A stretch of 64,000 nt of DNA from UBA1926 sp002337215 (GTDB lineage: Bacteria > Planctomycetota > Phycisphaerae > Phycisphaerales > UBA1924): positions 1 to 64,000 of the forward strand of contig CAXBAF010000021.1 of the NCBI GenBank assembly GCA_963973795.1. Reading direction: 5' to 3'. The position numbers were made by a program, and so were the translations under genes. Below the pieces are notes generated by a model. That model searched no databases. It was not told the origin of the DNA and saw nothing but the letters and a program-made list of their open reading frames with translations. Positions 38,101 to 46,022 of this stretch are shown here, in pieces; position 1 is the stretch's first letter, and each line of letters starts with the position of its first letter.

Positions 38101-39380
38101 TAATCGCCCATGCGATAGAGCGCGACGCCCCGCAAATAGTCCGCGACGGCGCGTGACTCGGTATCCCGAGCCGAAAAAGACGAGAGTGACTTCGCGACCG
38201 ATTCGTTCTCGCCCGCCCGCAGCCGGTCCATAGCCGCGAGGAGTTCTGTCCAGGCCGACTCCGTCACAACGCTTGCGAGCGGCGCGACGGTCTCGCTCTG
38301 CATCGCCTCGCCCATCCTCGGCTGCTCGCCGATCAGAACCAGGCTCGCCCACCACGCTTCCAGTGGGTCGGGTTCGGAGCCGATCCGCGTCGCGAACTCG
38401 CGAGCCCGATCCGTCCGGTTCGCCCACCATGTCCGCCGCGTCGCCTGCCCGGCGACCGCCGGCCCCAGTTCCGGGTCCTCAATCGCTCGAGCGAACAGAG
38501 TATCGGCGAGTTCGAGCAGCGTGGGCTCACCCAACTCGGCCTCCGGGTCCCGTGCGAGGATCGAGCGATTGAGGTCGCGGAGCCAATCGACCAAGTCGCT
38601 GACCTGCTGCGCCGACACCGGTGGTTGCTGGGCTGCTTCGCGGGCCGCGGCGATGCTCCGATCAATATTGTTCCCGACCGCCTCGAGCTGGGAGAGCCAT
38701 GACAGGTAGTTGGGGTCGCTCCCGAACTGTTCTTTGAGTTCACGAGCGTGGGTCACGCGGACGAGATCCGATCGGCTGTTCCGGGACGCCACGGCGTCCC
38801 ATTTCCTGTGGGCGTCCAGAGACTCGGGATGATGCTCAATCAGCGCGTCGGCGTCGGCCATCGACTCCTCGTTGCGACCCAGATACTGCAGTGCTTCGAT
38901 CCGCCGCGTCCTGGGCTCATAAAGAGTCGGGTCGGCGGTTAGCATCCGGTCCGCGAGATCGACGAGTTCGGTGAGGTATGCGAGCTCCCAATAAAGATCG
39001 AGGAGGATCGCCTTCGCCTCCAGATCCGCCGGCGCCAGCGAGACCGCCGCTTTCGCGACCCCGATCGCGCGTTGCAGATGAGCCCCGTTCGGTAGTTCGA
39101 CAGCTGCGCGGCAGACCGCGTATGCCTTGAGCAGTTCCGGGTCGTTCTTGATTCCGGCGATCGCGGTACCCAGGTGAGGCAGAGCCGCGGCATACTCGGC
39201 ATCCCTCGTGCTTTCTTGATCCCCGGCCGCCTGGTAGAGCTTCATCCCGGTGGCGTACGCCTCTTCGACCCGCGCGGCACGCGCGGATGAGCGCACGATG
39301 AACACCCCCGCAAGCACCGCGGCTGCGATCGTCACGATGCCCGCGAGTGCGGCGAGACGACGGATCCCTCTTCTAGTCAT
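35163..39380 (-). CDS. Giant membrane-anchored TPR protein (paralogue 2), exosortase operon
   Basis: 1405 residues; ATG preceded by GGGGAA. N-terminus MTRRGIRRL plus a membrane helix (about residues 10-30), then TPR-like helical repeats throughout. It is collinear with the protein at 21560-25852 (shared xRGIRRL start, ELPNGAHL versus LPNARHL at residues near 95, similar repeat spacing). It begins 17 bp after the sugar transferase stop and is therefore the last gene of the exosortase/exopolysaccharide operon. This is the context in which PrsT-type TPR proteins occur in other PEP-CTERM systems; an assembly or export scaffold role is inferred. Confidence 0.87.
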   Translation of the reverse strand: MTRRGIRRLAALAGIVTIAAAVLAGVFIVRSSARAARVEEAYATGMKLYQAAGDQESTRDAEYAAALPHLGTAIAGIKNDPELLKAYAVCRAAVELPNGAHLQRAIGVAKAAVSLAPADLEAKAILLDLYWELAYLTELVDLADRMLTADPTLYEPRTRRIEALQYLGRNEESMADADALIEHHPESLDAHRKWDAVASRNSRSDLVRVTHARELKEQFGSDPNYLSWLSQLEAVGNNIDRSIAAAREAAQQPPVSAQQVSDLVDWLRDLNRSILARDPEAELGEPTLLELADTLFARAIEDPELGPAVAGQATRRTWWANRTDRAREFATRIGSEPDPLEAWWASLVLIGEQPRMGEAMQSETVAPLASVVTESAWTELLAAMDRLRAGENESVAKSLSSFSARDTESRAVADYLRGVALYRMGDYRGASLSLRAAAEAGGISRDRAWKALGDAYAADGSLDRAITAYGSMSDRSSIPGLDRLDNVLTRAEQVGDPLLAREALDVLRGIAERTESDPTLDVRLARAMVLGGETEQGIELARRLLNSDPPPDPMGTIGLVRSLQIYAPELSNEMLASMTTRTESIELLAVQAVTLAQAGRLDEGRAMLMNEIEQRDLNEALPYRRALVRLLDDAETDDAMEVAIALSDDYPESGAAQLGALRTRAIWGDLDAARLAISRLRNAVGEESLAWQTFNARATIEGEPTDEELSRILTEELGRLLREAPDDFDALMLTARAYCIIANRHAAAGREDEASRSIDQAAQYYDRATGPGLRVFAFKPFIEMLREQNRRVEAARALDRFAAVDELPFEGRYQRRNLLLEAGRFSEAAVDQRNLAGYDVPKSVLDLASMHLRAGESREAVEVVNDFLDHQDWDPDNLEAAANLLAEAGALARSLEVFGQLPDPHNGTPRDAVIARTLMRVGRQRDAFPYQLSAARRTGTPESWVSAIRVAGAIGDDALLNSTVDEAMEALPDSPEIAAYASENPLRAFSLGIANQAGRDDVPGWGSFRDTTLAHGRGSIDDQELLDRLAQICRDHPELIEAWRTRIDAYFLLSRPDDGIAVARAATDAMPRATEPLRLLVETLRQTGRIDEAIEPAERLVRMTAPDNFRATVILALLEADRGNFQRVIDLLSGYRDRLESDSLDQPSAGFTALAVAFAGLGNAPEASAMFMSRLESGSVAWQNTAMLATIALPNDRLNPRREWLAMISAENFARAKAGQYIVLARFSGKAEDAEQALAVIETHGRETSDWLWIRSQAESLAGQGERSEATLNRLRELEPDAAIVPAALGELLSTMDHRAEDAIVALDEAIRLAGADAAGFEPGIRVSRARALLSLAQPEAALDQLAPLLESESPPANALVLAGRSHLLLGSLNRAAEAEEKARNMTDLDAQTQADLDALRRALN

Positions 39381-39397
39381 TCGATTCCCCGTTCTGC

Positions 39398-40837
39398 TCA
39401 GGTCAGGATGCCACGCACCGTTTCGAAGATAATCCGCAGATCACCGACGAACGACTGGTGCTGCACATACTCAAGATCGTACCGGATCCATTCTTGGAAG
39501 TCGGTCTGCGGCTCGCGTGTCCGGCTCACTTGCCAGAGCCCCGTCACGCCTGGTCGAACGCTCAGCCTCGCCTCGCGCCATGTCGGACAGTACTGATTTT
39601 CTTTCTCGGGGCTCGGGCGAGGTCCGACCACGCTCATGTGTCCCGCGAGCACGTTGAGGAACTGCGGGAACTCGTCGAGTTGATATTTCCTCAAGATCCG
39701 TCCCACGCGTGTCACCCGCGGATCGTCCTCCATGTAGAACTGCGGCCCGTCCGCCGCGTTCTTGGAGAGAAGCGCCGCCTTGACCTGCTCCGCGTCGCTG
39801 CGCATCGTGCGGAATTTGAGGCACGGGAACTCTCGCCCGCCGAGCGTCTGCCGCGTGTGCGCGAAAAAGAACGGGCGCCCGTCCTCAAGTGCGATCGCGA
39901 TGAGGATCGGGACATAGAGCGGGAGCGTTCCGACGAGGACGCAGAGGCTGAAAACCACATCAAAGCAACGCTTGATGAGCCGGCGCATCGAACTGCCCGA
40001 GGTGAGGCTGGGCAGCGACCAGTGCGGCGAACGCGTCAGATCCCAATCGACGTCGGCGACCGTTGTCTCTGCGACCGGATCCGGGGACACATCGTCGGCG
40101 ATCAAGACCGGGCCCGCGACAACCGTCCCGGCATCGAGCGACACATCCGCCCCGATCCAGGCGTTCCCGACGATCCGCACGCCGGGATTGAGCCGGGCGC
40201 GTTCATGCACCCACACGCCCGGCTGGTACTCAAAGACATGCGGGAGAACCGCGTTGATGCGTTTCCATTGCGACATCGCCCCAGCGAGCCAATCCTGTGA
40301 GGTCACCTCGTCGGCGGCACCACTGAAACCCTCGGTCGCGATCGAGAGCAGATCGCGCGTTTCGACCAAACCCCGGATCGCCCGAGTCCCGGCTCGCGCG
40401 TCCGACGCGGCGGCCCACTCGCGAGCCAGACCGATCTCGGCCGTGATCCACACACGCTCGCATCGCCGGACCGCTCGGCCGTACTCACGCACAAACCGGA
40501 TCCCGTCGGCGTGTTCTGCGACCGCCTCGGTGTAATCCTTTGAATCCCGGACCGCGACACGGAGCCGGACCGCGCGCGGCGCTGCCCAGTGCATCTTCTT
40601 GAGAATCTGCTGCATATCCAGCAGCACGAGCTGATCGGCGCGAACCAGCAAATAGAGAGCAGGACCCTTGCGAACACCCCCGGCGCCGGAGCCAGAACGA
40701 ACCACCTGCATGCACCGGGACGCCCAGAGCAGATCGTGCAGCGACCAAGGCTCGCCGCCCCAGATTCTCAGCGGGGACGCAACCTGCGCCGTCGGATCTC
40801 GCACGGCTTCTTTGCGTGCCGTCGCGGTGGGGTTCAT
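39398..40837 (-). CDS. Initiating sugar transferase with N-terminal left-handed helix domain
   Basis: 479 residues. From about residue 285 it is a bacterial sugar transferase (WbaP/WcaJ type): KRCFDVVFSLC membrane entry, then GGREFPCLKFRTM, KYQLDEFPQFLNVL and SVVGPRP, which transfers a sugar phosphate to undecaprenyl phosphate to start a repeat unit. The N-terminal half is unusual: a region resembling a degenerate sugar nucleotidyltransferase (LRIWGGEPWSLHDLLWASR) and a hexapeptide left-handed helix (VWVHERARLNPGVRIVGNAWIGADVSL). It may sense or bind a nucleotide sugar. It overlaps the Wzc-like gene by 4 bp. Confidence 0.88.
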   Translation of the reverse strand: MNPTATARKEAVRDPTAQVASPLRIWGGEPWSLHDLLWASRCMQVVRSGSGAGGVRKGPALYLLVRADQLVLLDMQQILKKMHWAAPRAVRLRVAVRDSKDYTEAVAEHADGIRFVREYGRAVRRCERVWITAEIGLAREWAAASDARAGTRAIRGLVETRDLLSIATEGFSGAADEVTSQDWLAGAMSQWKRINAVLPHVFEYQPGVWVHERARLNPGVRIVGNAWIGADVSLDAGTVVAGPVLIADDVSPDPVAETTVADVDWDLTRSPHWSLPSLTSGSSMRRLIKRCFDVVFSLCVLVGTLPLYVPILIAIALEDGRPFFFAHTRQTLGGREFPCLKFRTMRSDAEQVKAALLSKNAADGPQFYMEDDPRVTRVGRILRKYQLDEFPQFLNVLAGHMSVVGPRPSPEKENQYCPTWREARLSVRPGVTGLWQVSRTREPQTDFQEWIRYDLEYVQHQSFVGDLRIIFETVRGILT

Positions 40838-42987
40838 GCCGGCGTGTCCCGTGTCCCGCTCGTATCGTCCGGTTGGGCAGGGCTCGCCGAACCGTCCACG
40901 ATCTCCCTTGCTTCGGCCGGGGACGCTCCGGTCATCCCGGGGCGGACCGAGCGCCGGCTCGTGCTCGAGGGCGGCGCGAAGCTGCGGTTGAAATCGATTG
41001 TTGTCGCGCGGTTGAAGACAATCCCAACGCTCCGAGCGTTCAACTCGCGGAGTCGGTCGGTGGCCATCTTCAGAAGGCGAGATTCCATCCCTCGCGAAAC
41101 GATGAGCAGCATCTGATCCATCGATGATGTCATCGCCGCCGCCTCGATGCTCCCGAGGATCGGTCCCGTATCCACGATGATCACGTCGTACTGCTGCCGG
41201 GCCGCGTCGAGGATGTCCCCGAGCACTCTCCCGCAGAAGACCTCGGACGCCTGCTCGTCGTCGGACGCCGGGATCGCGTCAAAGCCGTCTTCAACGTGCA
41301 CGACAACATCGCTCAGCGACGACGACCCGTCGAGCTGCGCAATCGGTGTGATGCGGAGTTCCCGCGTCGAGCCCCTGCCCACAAGATCCGCATCGATCAG
41401 CAGCACGCGCCGCCTCGTCGCGGCGTACGACCGCGCGAGTCTCGTTGCGATCGTCGTCTTCCCGTCCCCCGCCGTCGGGCTGGTGATCCCGCAGACCAGA
41501 CACCGACGCCCGCTCCGCGCATCGAGGATCACCCGCAGGAACTGGAACGCCTCGCGGACGCTCATTGCCGCACCGTTCGACTCGGCGCTCGGGAACTCGG
41601 GGATCATGCCCAGCATCGCGAAGTCGCCCCGGGCCGCGGTCACGTCGTCGGCCACGCGGACCCGCGGGAACGCGACCCCGAACGCGGTCACCGCGACGAT
41701 GCCGAACCCGAAACCGCCCACGAACCCCGCGCCCGCGATCGCGAGACGACGGTCTGTTGAGGGCTGGAGCGGGCGCTCTGGTTCCTGCATCTCGCGGATC
41801 CGCAGACTGATCTGCGATTCCTTCTCGACCCGCAACGCCTCGAGCCGGCGTTCGGCGTCCTCGAGGCGGTCGTTCGCGATCTCGGCCTCCTGTTGAAGGC
41901 CGAAGACATCCATCCGTGCGCGAGCAATCCGCTCGAGCAACGACCGCTTCAGTTCGTGCTCTCGCTTCAGGTCCTCGAGCCGGGCTTCCATCTGTGACCG
42001 GCCCTCGTTGCTCGCCACCAGTTCCGAATCGGGTGTGACTTTGCCGGCAAGCTCGTCCTCACGAGCCTCGATCGCGTTGTCGAGCACCTCGATCGAGCGT
42101 GTCATCTGCTTCGCCTGCCGGTGCTGCGGTGTTGCGTTCAGCAGCAGCGCGTCGAGCTGCCGCTGCAGCAGGTTCCGTTCGTCCTTGAGGCGTTCGAGTT
42201 CGGGATCATCGATCTCAAACGCTGGGTCGCGGACCACCCCATCGGGCGACATGCTCAGCAGCGTCGTCAGCTCACGCACCTGCTCATCGATGATCGCGAG
42301 CTCGCGCATCGTGTTCCGCTGCGCCTGCTGCAGATCCTCGGTTCCCGCGACGTTGATCGCGCGGTCGAGGGCCGTCTTACGCTTCTCATCACGCTCGCGG
42401 AGATACTCTTCGCGGAGCCTTTCGAGGTCGAACTGCTTGTCCCCGTACATCCGGCGTTCGGTTTCGTCTCGAATCTCACGGTACGACTTGAGCACCGCCT
42501 GGGCCGCGACCTGGGCCGCCGCCGGGGACTGATCGCTCGCTGTCACGACGATGAGGTTCGCACGCTTGGGCGTCGTGACCGCGACACTGTCGCGCATCCG
42601 AATCAGCCCCGCAGACCCCGCGGGCCACCCCACGGTCCGGAGCCGCTCGTCGTCGACGGCGCGGTTCAGCACCCGCTCGCTGAGAATCATCGACGCCTGC
42701 TGACTCACGAACGCCTCGAACGCCGACGCGCTCTCCTTCACCTCGTCGTCGTACAGCACCGCGGGAACCGTCAGGTTCGCTTCGAGCACCGCCCGGCTCG
42801 TGAACTCGGGGGGCATCACGAAGTACCCCGCGATCCCTAAGGGAATCGCGAGCACGAGCCCCAGCGCCGCGGCGATGAGGTACCGACCGCGCAGCGCGCG
42901 GTGCACGATCATCAGCGGGTTCGGGCCCGCACCAGGCCCGCCGTCGTCCTCGAATAAATCGTCCGGCCCGGGTGGCAAAGCGCTCAC
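40834..42987 (-). CDS. Wzc-like chain-length determinant with ATPase domain
   Basis: 717 residues. Wzz domain with two membrane helices (about residues 38-58 and 415-435) flanking a long coiled-coil-rich periplasmic region. The C-terminal BY-kinase/ParA-like domain has SPTAGDGKTT (Walker A), RRVLLIDADL (Walker A') and DVIIVDTGPI (Walker B). These proteins control polymer length and export through Wza/Wzx-Wzy machinery by autophosphorylation cycles. The C-terminal tail has no tyrosine cluster, so the usual phosphorylated tail is missing. Coupled by 4-bp overlaps to both neighbours in the exosortase operon. Confidence 0.9.
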   Translation of the reverse strand: MSALPPGPDDLFEDDGGPGAGPNPLMIVHRALRGRYLIAAALGLVLAIPLGIAGYFVMPPEFTSRAVLEANLTVPAVLYDDEVKESASAFEAFVSQQASMILSERVLNRAVDDERLRTVGWPAGSAGLIRMRDSVAVTTPKRANLIVVTASDQSPAAAQVAAQAVLKSYREIRDETERRMYGDKQFDLERLREEYLRERDEKRKTALDRAINVAGTEDLQQAQRNTMRELAIIDEQVRELTTLLSMSPDGVVRDPAFEIDDPELERLKDERNLLQRQLDALLLNATPQHRQAKQMTRSIEVLDNAIEAREDELAGKVTPDSELVASNEGRSQMEARLEDLKREHELKRSLLERIARARMDVFGLQQEAEIANDRLEDAERRLEALRVEKESQISLRIREMQEPERPLQPSTDRRLAIAGAGFVGGFGFGIVAVTAFGVAFPRVRVADDVTAARGDFAMLGMIPEFPSAESNGAAMSVREAFQFLRVILDARSGRRCLVCGITSPTAGDGKTTIATRLARSYAATRRRVLLIDADLVGRGSTRELRITPIAQLDGSSSLSDVVVHVEDGFDAIPASDDEQASEVFCGRVLGDILDAARQQYDVIIVDTGPILGSIEAAAMTSSMDQMLLIVSRGMESRLLKMATDRLRELNARSVGIVFNRATTIDFNRSFAPPSSTSRRSVRPGMTGASPAEAREIVDGSASPAQPDDTSGTRDTPA

Positions 42988-43688
42988 ATCGGCCCCCTCT
43001 CGACATCCAGTAAGACGGGCGAGATCAAGCCCATCGCTGCCTCGACAATCTCGTCACGCCGCGGCGCGTCCACGTCCGCTGGGAGAATGATCTGAACTTG
43101 CGCGGACCCGAGCCGAGCCCGGTCGCGGAACCGGCCCGCCCGATCGGGCAGCGACAGATCGCGCCCGAACGAATCGTCGCTCTCCGTCGCGGGCAACGCG
43201 AACAGGTTCACAATGCGGATCCGCTCTTCGACAAAGTCGGCCTCGCGTCCGAACGCGTACCGCATCGCGGGCGCCTCGATCGAGCCGTCGGTCTCGTTGA
43301 TCGCGACGGTCATCGTCGTGCGCTGCTCGAGGGTCCATCCGTTCGCCTTGTAGCAGACCGGGGGGTAATGCCCCAGCATGTCGCGGACATCGCCGCAGTG
43401 AACGATGAGCACCTCGAACCACTCGCGGGTCTCCGCGTGGGTGTATCGCCGCTGCAGAATCTTGTTGGGTTGCAGCAGGTCCTGAGCCGCCGCGATCACC
43501 GGGATCTCAACACCCAGCCAGGGGCCCGACTGCATCGGGACGCCCTCGATCGTCACCTTCACACGATCGAAGTACGCCGAGGTCCCCGGCGCGGTCCGCA
43601 TCGTCCCCGCGGCGTTGGTCGAGACCATCGCGATCAGCAGCCCTGCCGCGAGCAGCGGGGCGGCGAATGTGCGCACAGAAAGTTTCAT
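42984..43688 (-). CDS. Exosortase-associated EpsI-family protein
   Basis: 234 residues from the ATG at 43688, which overlaps the exosortase stop by 4 bp (ATGA). An N-terminal hydrophobic signal/anchor precedes a domain with HYPPVCYKANGW, the Cys-containing signature of EpsI (DUF3485) proteins that accompany exosortases in exopolysaccharide loci. Its precise role is unknown; it is thought to work with exosortase in the envelope. The gene is directly between exosortase and the Wzc-like kinase. Confidence 0.87.
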   Translation of the reverse strand: MKLSVRTFAAPLLAAGLLIAMVSTNAAGTMRTAPGTSAYFDRVKVTIEGVPMQSGPWLGVEIPVIAAAQDLLQPNKILQRRYTHAETREWFEVLIVHCGDVRDMLGHYPPVCYKANGWTLEQRTTMTVAINETDGSIEAPAMRYAFGREADFVEERIRIVNLFALPATESDDSFGRDLSLPDRAGRFRDRARLGSAQVQIILPADVDAPRRDEIVEAAMGLISPVLLDVERGPM

Positions 43689-44551
43689 GCCGTCACCTTT
43701 GGGACCGGGTAGGGCGAGACCGGGACCTCGAGCCAGCGGAGCAGCGCCAGGCAGCCCCAAAGCAGGCAGAGTGCGAGCGCGAGCACCGCCCAGCCCCCGA
43801 TATCATGCACGAGGCCCGCGGTGTCCGACTCGGCGTACCCGTACGCGAGGGCCGTGGGGATCAGACGGATGATGTTAACGATCAGCGCGATGAGCGGGCT
43901 CAACGCGAGCAGCAGCAGGCGGACCTTCTTCCGCATCGGAACGCTGAACACGAACGCGAAAGTGATCAGGCCCAGTGCGCTGACCATGCGCATGCCGTTG
44001 CACGCTTCGGCGACCGCGACGTCGTGCCCGTTGATCTGAAGCACGATACCCGCCCGCTCGACTGCGACGCCGAAGAGCGCGAGCAGGTGCTCGGAGACAA
44101 ACGCGGAGATCTCCTGCAACGGGATCGCGATGTGCTGACGGAACCGGCCAGGTACCGGGAACAAGAAGAACAGGGCGATCAGACTCGGCTTGAACAGCAT
44201 CGGGAGCCGATGCCCGAGCACCGAGATCACCGCGCCGCCGACCGCCAATAAAGCGCCCAGGTGTTGGGCAAGATCGATTGCGTAGTAGAACCCCGCGGCG
44301 ATCAGAGCCCAGCCCGCGCCGATCATGACCGGACCGACCGGGGAGGGCTTCGGTCGCCAGTGCCTCAGCCGGGAGCGGCGGAGCGCGCCGAGCCAGATCG
44401 CCACCGGCAACGCGAGCAGGATGTGCGAGTTCTCGGGGTTGTGGAACGCGAGGTGCCAGATCTCGGCCCAGACACCCAAGGTCGCAATGATCGCCAGCAC
44501 CACCATGAGCGGTGCGACCAGGGCGACCAGGATCCAGTGCGTCTGCTTCAT
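43685..44551 (-). CDS. Exosortase (Xrt family)
   Basis: 288 residues, about eight membrane helices. The catalytic triad is Cys184 in AEACNGMR, Arg229 in NIIRLIP and His249 in HDIGGW, all at the expected spacing. Exosortases cut and transfer proteins with a PEP-CTERM type tail at the membrane, usually to the exopolysaccharide-rich surface. In this window the candidate substrates carry VPLP tails, so it may belong to the VPLPA-CTERM type of exosortase; I cannot assign the subtype by eye. First of a tightly coupled run with EpsI, Wzc-like protein, sugar transferase and giant TPR protein. Confidence 0.92.
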   Translation of the reverse strand: MKQTHWILVALVAPLMVVLAIIATLGVWAEIWHLAFHNPENSHILLALPVAIWLGALRRSRLRHWRPKPSPVGPVMIGAGWALIAAGFYYAIDLAQHLGALLAVGGAVISVLGHRLPMLFKPSLIALFFLFPVPGRFRQHIAIPLQEISAFVSEHLLALFGVAVERAGIVLQINGHDVAVAEACNGMRMVSALGLITFAFVFSVPMRKKVRLLLLALSPLIALIVNIIRLIPTALAYGYAESDTAGLVHDIGGWAVLALALCLLWGCLALLRWLEVPVSPYPVPKVTA

Positions 44552-44584
44552 CGTTCCCGTGTCTCCCGAACGTTATCGGCGAAG

Positions 44585-45529
44585 TCAATCATCGGCCGCT
44601 CGGACGATCGAATCGACCACAACACCCTCTTTCGGCACCCGCGCACCCGGTCCGACAACCGATCGGAGGATGATCGCGCCCTCACCGATCTGGGCACCCG
44701 CGCTGATCACGGACCGCGCCGCGGCGACACTCGATTCGACCTCTGCCCCCGTCGCGATAAGTGACCCGCCATATTCGGTGGGGGTAACACCCCGTGCCGA
44801 CCGGCCGATGACCCGTGCAGACTGGGGGGTTCCGAACGCTCCAATACCGCCGAGTGCACCCAAATAGGTGTCAAGCGAGCGGATCGGGTAGCTCCATCCA
44901 TCAAGCGCAATGCTCCGGACGACGCATCCATCGGCCTGTGCCGCCGGGATCCACTGTTCCTTGATATCCATGAACCCGATCGACGGCACGATCTCGATCG
45001 CCTCAGCATCCGCGATCAGGATGCCTGAAAAACTGCCGTCCGGATTTGTCGCGATTGTGATCGTGGGACCACCTGCCTCATGGGCATCGAGCATCGGCCG
45101 GAATATCTCGGGGGACGCGAGAAGGCGGGAATGCTCGATCACGATTCGAGGCCCCGGTGCCTCCAAAGAGACGCTCGCATCGCGGAGCACACCCGCGGGG
45201 CCGCGGTACGCCGCGGAATCGACAAGCAATCGCGGCGACCAACCCGCTCGCTTCCAGTTTCGCTCGCCCTCGTCATCGGTGAGCACGATGACCGACTCGT
45301 CGCCGAGTCCGACCGATGTGAACGCTGTATTCCAGACGTCGAAGATGCAGCGGTCTGGATCCTGAGGCAGACAGAGCATCGGGCGGCCGAACCGATCGGC
45401 AAGGCCCGGAGATCGCAGGCCGCCACCAAGCACGAACGCGCCCGCGGCACGAGGGCGTGTCTGGGCCGGCTCTGGCGGATCGGATTGTGTTTGCACGGCT
45501 TGCAATGGGACGTTTCCAGAAAAAGACAC
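44585..45529 (-). CDS. Degenerate sugar nucleotidyltransferase with left-handed helix domain
   Basis: 314 residues. The start AFVLGGGLRSPGLADRFGRPMLCLP follows the outline of NDP-sugar pyrophosphorylases (LAGGxGTRLxPLTxxxPKPMLPV) but lacks the GTR and PKP signatures, so catalysis is doubtful. The C-terminal part (SLIATGAEVESSVAAARSVISAGAQIGEGAII) forms hexapeptide repeats of a left-handed beta-helix, as in GlmU-like enzymes. The GTG start has no clear ribosome site, so the N-terminus is uncertain. First gene of the leftward exosortase operon, 33 bp before exosortase. Possibly a nucleotide-sugar sensor or partner of the sugar transferase. Confidence 0.7.
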   Translation of the reverse strand: MSFSGNVPLQAVQTQSDPPEPAQTRPRAAGAFVLGGGLRSPGLADRFGRPMLCLPQDPDRCIFDVWNTAFTSVGLGDESVIVLTDDEGERNWKRAGWSPRLLVDSAAYRGPAGVLRDASVSLEAPGPRIVIEHSRLLASPEIFRPMLDAHEAGGPTITIATNPDGSFSGILIADAEAIEIVPSIGFMDIKEQWIPAAQADGCVVRSIALDGWSYPIRSLDTYLGALGGIGAFGTPQSARVIGRSARGVTPTEYGGSLIATGAEVESSVAAARSVISAGAQIGEGAIILRSVVGPGARVPKEGVVVDSIVRAADD

Positions 45530-46022
45530 CAGAACGGGTGGGTGTCCGATCGCGTTTGCCGCGGCCGAGCAGATCTCGGGCCGGCTCGCTCCTCATTGAA
45601 CTCGGTCGATTCGCCGCTGATCTTCCCCGGCGTTCTCAGCGATCGGCCTGATCTCATGAACATGATGCATACGACTGACAACGCAGCGATGATCGGACGA
45701 TCGCACCGTGTATCGAAAAAGTCAGGGACTCGATCTGGTGGTCGCGACGCCCTGTGGTTTGTATCGACGGAGACTCTTTTGCGGACGATCCACCCGAACT
45801 GGTGGAGAATCAGGAGTCCGACTCATCCACTCGGCACGCTGAGAGCTCGGGAGGGGACGCCCACGTACGATTTGTTCTGGTGAAGACGGCCGGATTGGAC
45901 TTCAGGTGGCACAAGCCTGACGACGATCGACTGGGTGTGGTTTTTGGCAAACCGGGTTGGATCGCCGAACGACCGAACCGACTTTTTTACGCAGCGCTGA
46001 TACGTGGACAGGACGGAGACCG
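45530..46022 (+). other. Divergent intergenic region, 493 bp
   Basis: It separates the leftward exosortase operon from the rightward polysaccharide operon and should hold promoters for both. Several reading frames cross it but none has a ribosome site, signal peptide or family resemblance. No RNA gene or strong terminator seen. Confidence 0.5.

Noticed and set aside
45080..45883. Plus-strand frame crossing the intergenic region before rfbD
   Set aside because: It begins inside the antisense of the nucleotidyltransferase-like gene and shows no ribosome site or family resemblance.
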